This document shows, in pieces, positions 60,100-64,000 of a stretch of 64,000 nt of DNA. The notes under the pieces are model-generated. The model made no database searches, was not told the DNA's origin, and saw nothing but the letters and a program-made list of their open reading frames with translations. The stretch is from Streptomyces cavernae (lineage in GTDB: Bacteria; Actinomycetota; Actinomycetes; Streptomycetales; Streptomycetaceae): NCBI RefSeq assembly GCF_004023625.1, contig NZ_RPDJ01000032.1, positions 1 through 64,000 on the forward strand. Direction: 5' to 3'. Made by a program: the position numbers and the translations under genes. Position 1 is the first letter of the stretch; each line of letters starts with the position of its first letter.

Positions 60100-62199
60100 T
60101 CAGGGACCGCCGGTCGCGTCGTGGGTGACGGCGATCGGCAGCCGTGCGGTGATCGTGGTGCCCCGGCCCTCCTCGGACTGCACCTCCGTCTCGCCACCGT
60201 GGTTGGCCACGATGGTGCGGACGATGGTCAGCCCGAGGCCGGTGCCGGGGATGGCCGCGTCGGTGGCGTTCGAGGCGCGGAAGAACCGCTGGAAGAGCTT
60301 CTCCTGCTCCTTCGCCGGGATGCCGATGCCGGTGTCGCTGACGCTCAGTACCGCCTCCCCGTCACGCCGGTCGGCCCGTACGCTGACCCGTCCGCCCTCC
60401 GGGGTGAACTTGACCGCGTTGGACAGCAGGTTCATCAGGACCCGGTCCAGTTGCTCGCCGTCCGCGTGCAGGATCAGCGGCTGTTCGGGACAGTGCGTCT
60501 CCAGTTCGACCGAGGCGGCCTCGGCGGCCGGTTTGATGGCGTCGGTCGCCGAGCCCACCAGCTCGCGCAGATCGACCGCTGCCATGTTTGAGGTGAAGGC
60601 GCCCGACTCGATGCGCGAGAGGGTCAGCAGGTCCTCGATCAGCGACCGCAGCCGGTTCGCGTTGCGGTCGACGACGTCGAGCATGTGCCGCTGGGGCTGG
60701 GACAGCGGACCGGTGTCCTCGTCCTTCAGCAGCTCGATGTATCCCACGATGCTGGTCAGCGGGGTGCGCAGCTCATGGGAGACGGTGGACATGAAGTCGC
60801 TCTTCGCCCGGTCCAGGGCCTGCAGTTTCTCCACCAGATGGGTCTCCTGTTCGTACAGCACCGCCGAGTGCAGTGCCCGTCCGACGCCGGTGGCCATGGA
60901 CTCGGCGAATTCGATCTCCACCGGACGCCAGGGCTTGTCCGGGCGGGTGCGGGCGAGGAAGACGGCGCCGAGCGGATCCTCGCCGACTCCGATCGGGGTG
61001 ACCACCACGGAGACCAGGCCCAGGTCCTCCGCCGCGGCCCGGGCCTGAGGGGGCAGGCCGCTGCTGCCGAAGGAGCCGGGTGCCCCGGGCAGAGGTGCGC
61101 CGTCGGCGACTTGAGCGTTCAAGCCGTTGAGGGACCAGGTCTCGCCCCGGCGGTAGTGTTCGCGGACGACTTCCCCGGGCACCGGCGGAATGGTCTGCTC
61201 CCCCGGCGGGAGCAGACCCCTGCGCGCACTCCACGCGCGTGCCACCGGAACCAGGGGGCTGTTCTCCTCGGTGAGCATGACGAAGACGTAGTCGGCGTCG
61301 AGCCCTTCGCCGATCCCCACGCAGGCCGTGTCGAGGACGTGGTCGACATCCAGGTGCTCGCGGACCGCGACGCCCGTGCGCCGCGCCGTCTCCGAAAGCC
61401 TCTCCCGCTCCTCCTCGATCGCGCGCAGCCGGTCCCGTTCGTCGGCGAGCTCGTTCACGGACCGGGCCACCGCCCTGATCTCCAGCGGTCCTTCCTCCCG
61501 GGCCCGGGCCATCCGGTCGCCGGCGGTGAGCCGGCCGAGCGTCCGCTCGACGTTGCCGAGCGGGCGGGTGAGCGCCCGGGTGGTGTTCAACGCCGTGGAG
61601 ACGCCCACGAGGACGGCCAGGGCCAGCAGCACGCCGATCGCCGCCGTGCTGCCTTCGAGGACCGCGGCGGCGCGGTTCTCCACGCGTTCGATGTGCTCGA
61701 TGAGCTGCGCGTCCAGTTTGAGGTTGGTCGCCTCGAACGCGTCGAACCTCCGGGCGGCCTCGGGTGTCAGCCGGACCGCCTCCTCGCTCCGGGGCTCGGC
61801 CTTCGCCTGCTGGTCGACAAGGCGTACGTACGACTGCAGTTGGTCGACCTGCCGCGCGAAGCTGGCACGGGACATGCCGGTGGCATGGCGCTGCGCGGAG
61901 CTGAGCGCGGCGAAGGTGTCGGCGCGGGCGACGTCGTAGGACTCGAGTTCGTTCCGGTCGCCGGTAAGCAGATAGGTGCGCAGGGACCGGTGCATGATGG
62001 CCGCCCGGCTGTGCAGGTACACGTTTGCGTCCTGCGCCGGCTCCAGCTCCTCGATGACCTCGTGGTGCGTACTGTCCACCCACAGCGCACAGGTCAGCGC
62101 GCCCGCCCCGAGGGCGAGCAGGAGAGCGATCAGCAGCCCGAAGGCCGTACCGAGCCGCCGTGCCGTGCTGTCACCGCGCCGCAGGATGGCACCGCTCAT
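60100..62199 (-). CDS. Sensor histidine kinase with GAF domain
   Basis: A 699-residue kinase. Two membrane segments (about 17-40, 193-215) enclose a helical extracellular sensor resembling CHASE3 (SRAAIMHRSLRTYLLTGDRNELESY). HAMP, GAF (about 280-440), HisKA (STVSHELRTPLTSIVGYIELL) and HATPase (NLLSNAVKFTPEGG, SDTGIGIPAKEQEKLFQRFFR, GTGLGLTIV) domains follow. No response-regulator gene is nearby. The ATG overlaps the glycosyltransferase stop by 4 bp, an unusual kinase/glycosyltransferase coupling that suggests it controls or senses the same surface polymer. Confidence 0.9.
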   Translation of the reverse strand: MSGAILRRGDSTARRLGTAFGLLIALLLALGAGALTCALWVDSTHHEVIEELEPAQDANVYLHSRAAIMHRSLRTYLLTGDRNELESYDVARADTFAALSSAQRHATGMSRASFARQVDQLQSYVRLVDQQAKAEPRSEEAVRLTPEAARRFDAFEATNLKLDAQLIEHIERVENRAAAVLEGSTAAIGVLLALAVLVGVSTALNTTRALTRPLGNVERTLGRLTAGDRMARAREEGPLEIRAVARSVNELADERDRLRAIEEERERLSETARRTGVAVREHLDVDHVLDTACVGIGEGLDADYVFVMLTEENSPLVPVARAWSARRGLLPPGEQTIPPVPGEVVREHYRRGETWSLNGLNAQVADGAPLPGAPGSFGSSGLPPQARAAAEDLGLVSVVVTPIGVGEDPLGAVFLARTRPDKPWRPVEIEFAESMATGVGRALHSAVLYEQETHLVEKLQALDRAKSDFMSTVSHELRTPLTSIVGYIELLKDEDTGPLSQPQRHMLDVVDRNANRLRSLIEDLLTLSRIESGAFTSNMAAVDLRELVGSATDAIKPAAEAASVELETHCPEQPLILHADGEQLDRVLMNLLSNAVKFTPEGGRVSVRADRRDGEAVLSVSDTGIGIPAKEQEKLFQRFFRASNATDAAIPGTGLGLTIVRTIVANHGGETEVQSEEGRGTTITARLPIAVTHDATGGP

Positions 62200-63728
62200 G
62201 CGCGATCGCCTCCGTCCTCCTTCGAGTCCCGCACGTCCAGCACGGCGTCGACGTCGGTCACGTCGGTCACGCCGCCGGGCGAGCCGAAGCCGGTGCGGGT
62301 CATCGCGCCCCACTCCTGCGGGGACCGGTGGAGCGCGTCCCACATGCCGCGCAGTCGCCACCACGCCGTCAGCTGGCGGTATCCGATGTTCTCGGCGACC
62401 ACGCCGACGACGGCGCCCCACACGTCCCGCCACCGGGTGAACCGGTGGAAGGCGTACTCCTCGACGGCGACCGACACGAGGGAGACCACCACGGCGTAGG
62501 CATAGGCGACGATCATGAACTTCCAGAGGAAGTCCAGGTCCACCGCGCCGATCAGCACACCGAGGGGCACCAGGACGAGACCGGCGAGTTCCACCACCGG
62601 TGCGAGCAGTTCGAAAACCACGTAGAAGGGCAGGACCAGCGTGCCGATGAGGCCGTACCGGGGATTGCCGATCATGCGTCGGTGTTTGATCAGGATCTCC
62701 GTCAGACCTCGGTGCCAGCGTCGTCGCTGGCGGGCCAGGACCTTGAGTTGCGAGGGCGCCTCGCTCCAGGAGATGGGCTCGGTGACGAAGGCGATGCGGT
62801 AGGGGCGGCCCTCCTCGCGCAGCTTGCGGTGGAGGCGGATGACGAGTTCGGCGTCCTCGCCGATGCAGTCCGGGTCCATCCCGCCGACCGCCACCAACGC
62901 ATCGCGGCGGAACAGCCCGAAGGCACCGGCGATGATCAGCAGGCCGCCCACCTTGGACCATCCGGTCCTGCCGAGGAAGAAGGCGCGCAGATACTCGACG
63001 ACCTGGACGCGTCCGAGCAGGTCCGCGGGGACATGCGGTTCGACCACGCGTCCGGCCACGACCGTGCACCCGTTGGCGAGGCCCACCACACCGCCGGTGG
63101 CGACCACCCGCATCGGATCGTCGCTGAACGGCTTGGCCACCGCGAGCAGCGCCTGGGAGTCGAGGATGGAGTCCGCGTCCACCATGCACACCAGCGGGTA
63201 GCGCGCCAGGTTGATGCCGACGTTGAGGGCGTCGGCCTTGCCGCCGTTCTCCTTGCGGGCCACCACGAGGGGCACCGGGCCGCCCCGGGGCACGTTGACC
63301 GAGGTGACCCGGCCGCGGACCGGGACGTCCTCGGGCACCACGTACTCGACCTCGGCGAGGTCGAAGGCCTCCCGCAGGGCCTCCAGGGTGCCGTCGGTGG
63401 AGCCGTCGTCGACCACCACGACCTCGAACACGGGATAGCGCAGCAGCAGCATGGCCCGGACGGCCTCGATGATGCCCGCCGCCTCGTTGTGCGCGGGCAT
63501 GACCACCGACACCGGCGGGGTGAACGGGCTGGTGGCGGCGTCGTCGTAGCCCGCGAAGGACGCACGGCGCATCCTTCTGACGAACTCGCCGACGGCGATG
63601 AGGATCAGCACCAGGTAGGCGGTGTTGATGGCCAGGAAGTAGATGATGATCCCGATGTCGCACGCCTTGATCAGCAGGTGCGCCGGGCCCACCAGCCACT
63701 CCCATGCCCCGTCGCCGGCCGCGGTCAA
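62196..63728 (-). CDS. Membrane processive GT2 glycosyltransferase
   Basis: A 510-residue enzyme of the cellulose/hyaluronan/chitin-synthase-like type. An N-terminal helix (IGIIIYFLAINTAYLVLILIAVG) precedes the GT-A domain with VVVVDDGSTDGTLEAL, VCMVDADSILD (DxD), DCIGEDAELVIRL and the processivity motif QRRRWHRG. Three or four C-terminal membrane helices follow. It probably polymerises and extrudes a surface polysaccharide. The TTG start lies 7 nt after ggagg and overlaps the upstream gene's stop (TTGA). Confidence 0.88.
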   Translation of the reverse strand: MTAAGDGAWEWLVGPAHLLIKACDIGIIIYFLAINTAYLVLILIAVGEFVRRMRRASFAGYDDAATSPFTPPVSVVMPAHNEAAGIIEAVRAMLLLRYPVFEVVVVDDGSTDGTLEALREAFDLAEVEYVVPEDVPVRGRVTSVNVPRGGPVPLVVARKENGGKADALNVGINLARYPLVCMVDADSILDSQALLAVAKPFSDDPMRVVATGGVVGLANGCTVVAGRVVEPHVPADLLGRVQVVEYLRAFFLGRTGWSKVGGLLIIAGAFGLFRRDALVAVGGMDPDCIGEDAELVIRLHRKLREEGRPYRIAFVTEPISWSEAPSQLKVLARQRRRWHRGLTEILIKHRRMIGNPRYGLIGTLVLPFYVVFELLAPVVELAGLVLVPLGVLIGAVDLDFLWKFMIVAYAYAVVVSLVSVAVEEYAFHRFTRWRDVWGAVVGVVAENIGYRQLTAWWRLRGMWDALHRSPQEWGAMTRTGFGSPGGVTDVTDVDAVLDVRDSKEDGGDRA

Positions 63729-64000
63729 AGTGCCACCTCCACCCGGACGTCGAGCCGCGACCCGACGGATGCCTCGGCGAGCGCGGCCCGGGCGTGCGCG
63801 GCGGCCGGTCCGCCGGCGGGGTCGTCGGCGGCCGCGCGCAGGGTGTCCTCCCCCGCCAGCCCGAGCCGCAGCAGCGCGCGGGCCGCGGTGGCCGCTACAT
63901 GCGGGTCGGGGTCGCCGAGCAGGCGCCCGAGCGGGCCGGTCGCGGCGAGCGCCCCGAGACTGCCGAGCGCGCCGGCCGCGACGATGCGCAGGCCGACCGG
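63725..64000 (-). CDS. HEAT-repeat protein, partial (cut by window end)
   Basis: The last 91 residues of a minus-strand gene whose start lies beyond the window. The visible part has helical repeats such as GRLLGDPDPHVAATAARALLRLG and an Ala/Leu-rich pattern typical of HEAT repeats; the final strand reads RLDVRVEVAL. HEAT proteins are scaffolds. The stop overlaps the glycosyltransferase TTG, so the three genes form one coupled unit. Confidence 0.75.
   Translation of the reverse strand, partial: PVGLRIVAAGALGSLGALAATGPLGRLLGDPDPHVAATAARALLRLGLAGEDTLRAAADDPAGGPAAAHARAALAEASVGSRLDVRVEVAL

Noticed and set aside
60100..63705. 1201-residue minus frame joining kinase and an upstream segment
   Set aside because: Its first ~500 codons are the glycosyltransferase region read in the wrong frame; the kinase starts at the ATG at 62199.

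Overview
The window is very high-GC DNA with long genes, strong G/C third-position bias, frequent GTG/TTG starts and many 4-bp start/stop overlaps. Gene content (IclR, LuxR and NarL regulators, a PAS-GAF-PP2C phosphatase, a LAxTG sorting signal, a CebR-type box, ABC sugar uptake, secreted glycosidases, two specialised-metabolism loci) points to a Streptomyces or close relative, in an accessory part of the chromosome. No rRNA, tRNA or CRISPR array was seen.

Layout. 0-14 kb: an IclR regulator divergent from a gluconate/idonate-type dehydrogenase pair, a Tat-exported GH29 fucosidase with a ricin-type lectin tail, a VOC protein, a PAS-GAF-PP2C phosphatase, an alpha/beta hydrolase, a peptidase E, a LuxR protein and a NarL-type two-component pair. 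14-23 kb: a candidate linaridin RiPP cluster, made of an orphan LuxR protein, a CrtI-like flavoprotein, a precursor peptide with the PxxxTP motif and an extraordinary 77-residue Ala/Gly-rich core, LinH- and LinL-like proteins, three tiny ORFs, an ABC transporter and a CypM-like methyltransferase. Downstream is a protein with two fused IclR-like halves. 25-33 kb: an APH-fold protein, an ApbE/FMN-binding/ferric-reductase electron-transfer operon with an OmpR-type two-component pair, and a decayed, rearranged haem-uptake locus. 33-43 kb: pyruvyltransferase and glycosyltransferase genes, a sugar ABC importer with a heparinase-like lyase, and a Gfo/Idh oxidoreductase behind a long tandem-repeat leader.

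43.8-58 kb: the most novel region. Three gene blocks look like one nucleoside-type biosynthetic cluster. One is NUDIX, inositol-monophosphatase-like, DegT aminotransferase, Gfo/Idh dehydrogenase and a DOMON-like protein; the first four match the enzyme set that makes 3'-amino-3'-deoxyadenosine in puromycin biosynthesis. Another is PurM-like, P-loop kinase, MazG-like, HisG-like, an unrecognised protein and an aldo/keto reductase, i.e. paralogues of purine/histidine enzymes. The third holds an AurF-type diiron N-oxygenase, an MFS exporter, a winged-helix regulator and a nucleotidyltransferase that could give self-resistance. Two promoters in the cluster share the same inverted repeat (GATTCG-N8-CGAATC). 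58-64 kb: a dead IS200-type transposase, a GH16-like secreted enzyme behind a CebR-type box, and a translationally coupled set of HEAT-repeat protein (cut by the window end), membrane glycosyltransferase and sensor kinase.

A 190-330 bp palindromic repeat element occurs twice (about 23.4 and 35.1 kb). Functions were inferred by reading translations; no database search was possible.
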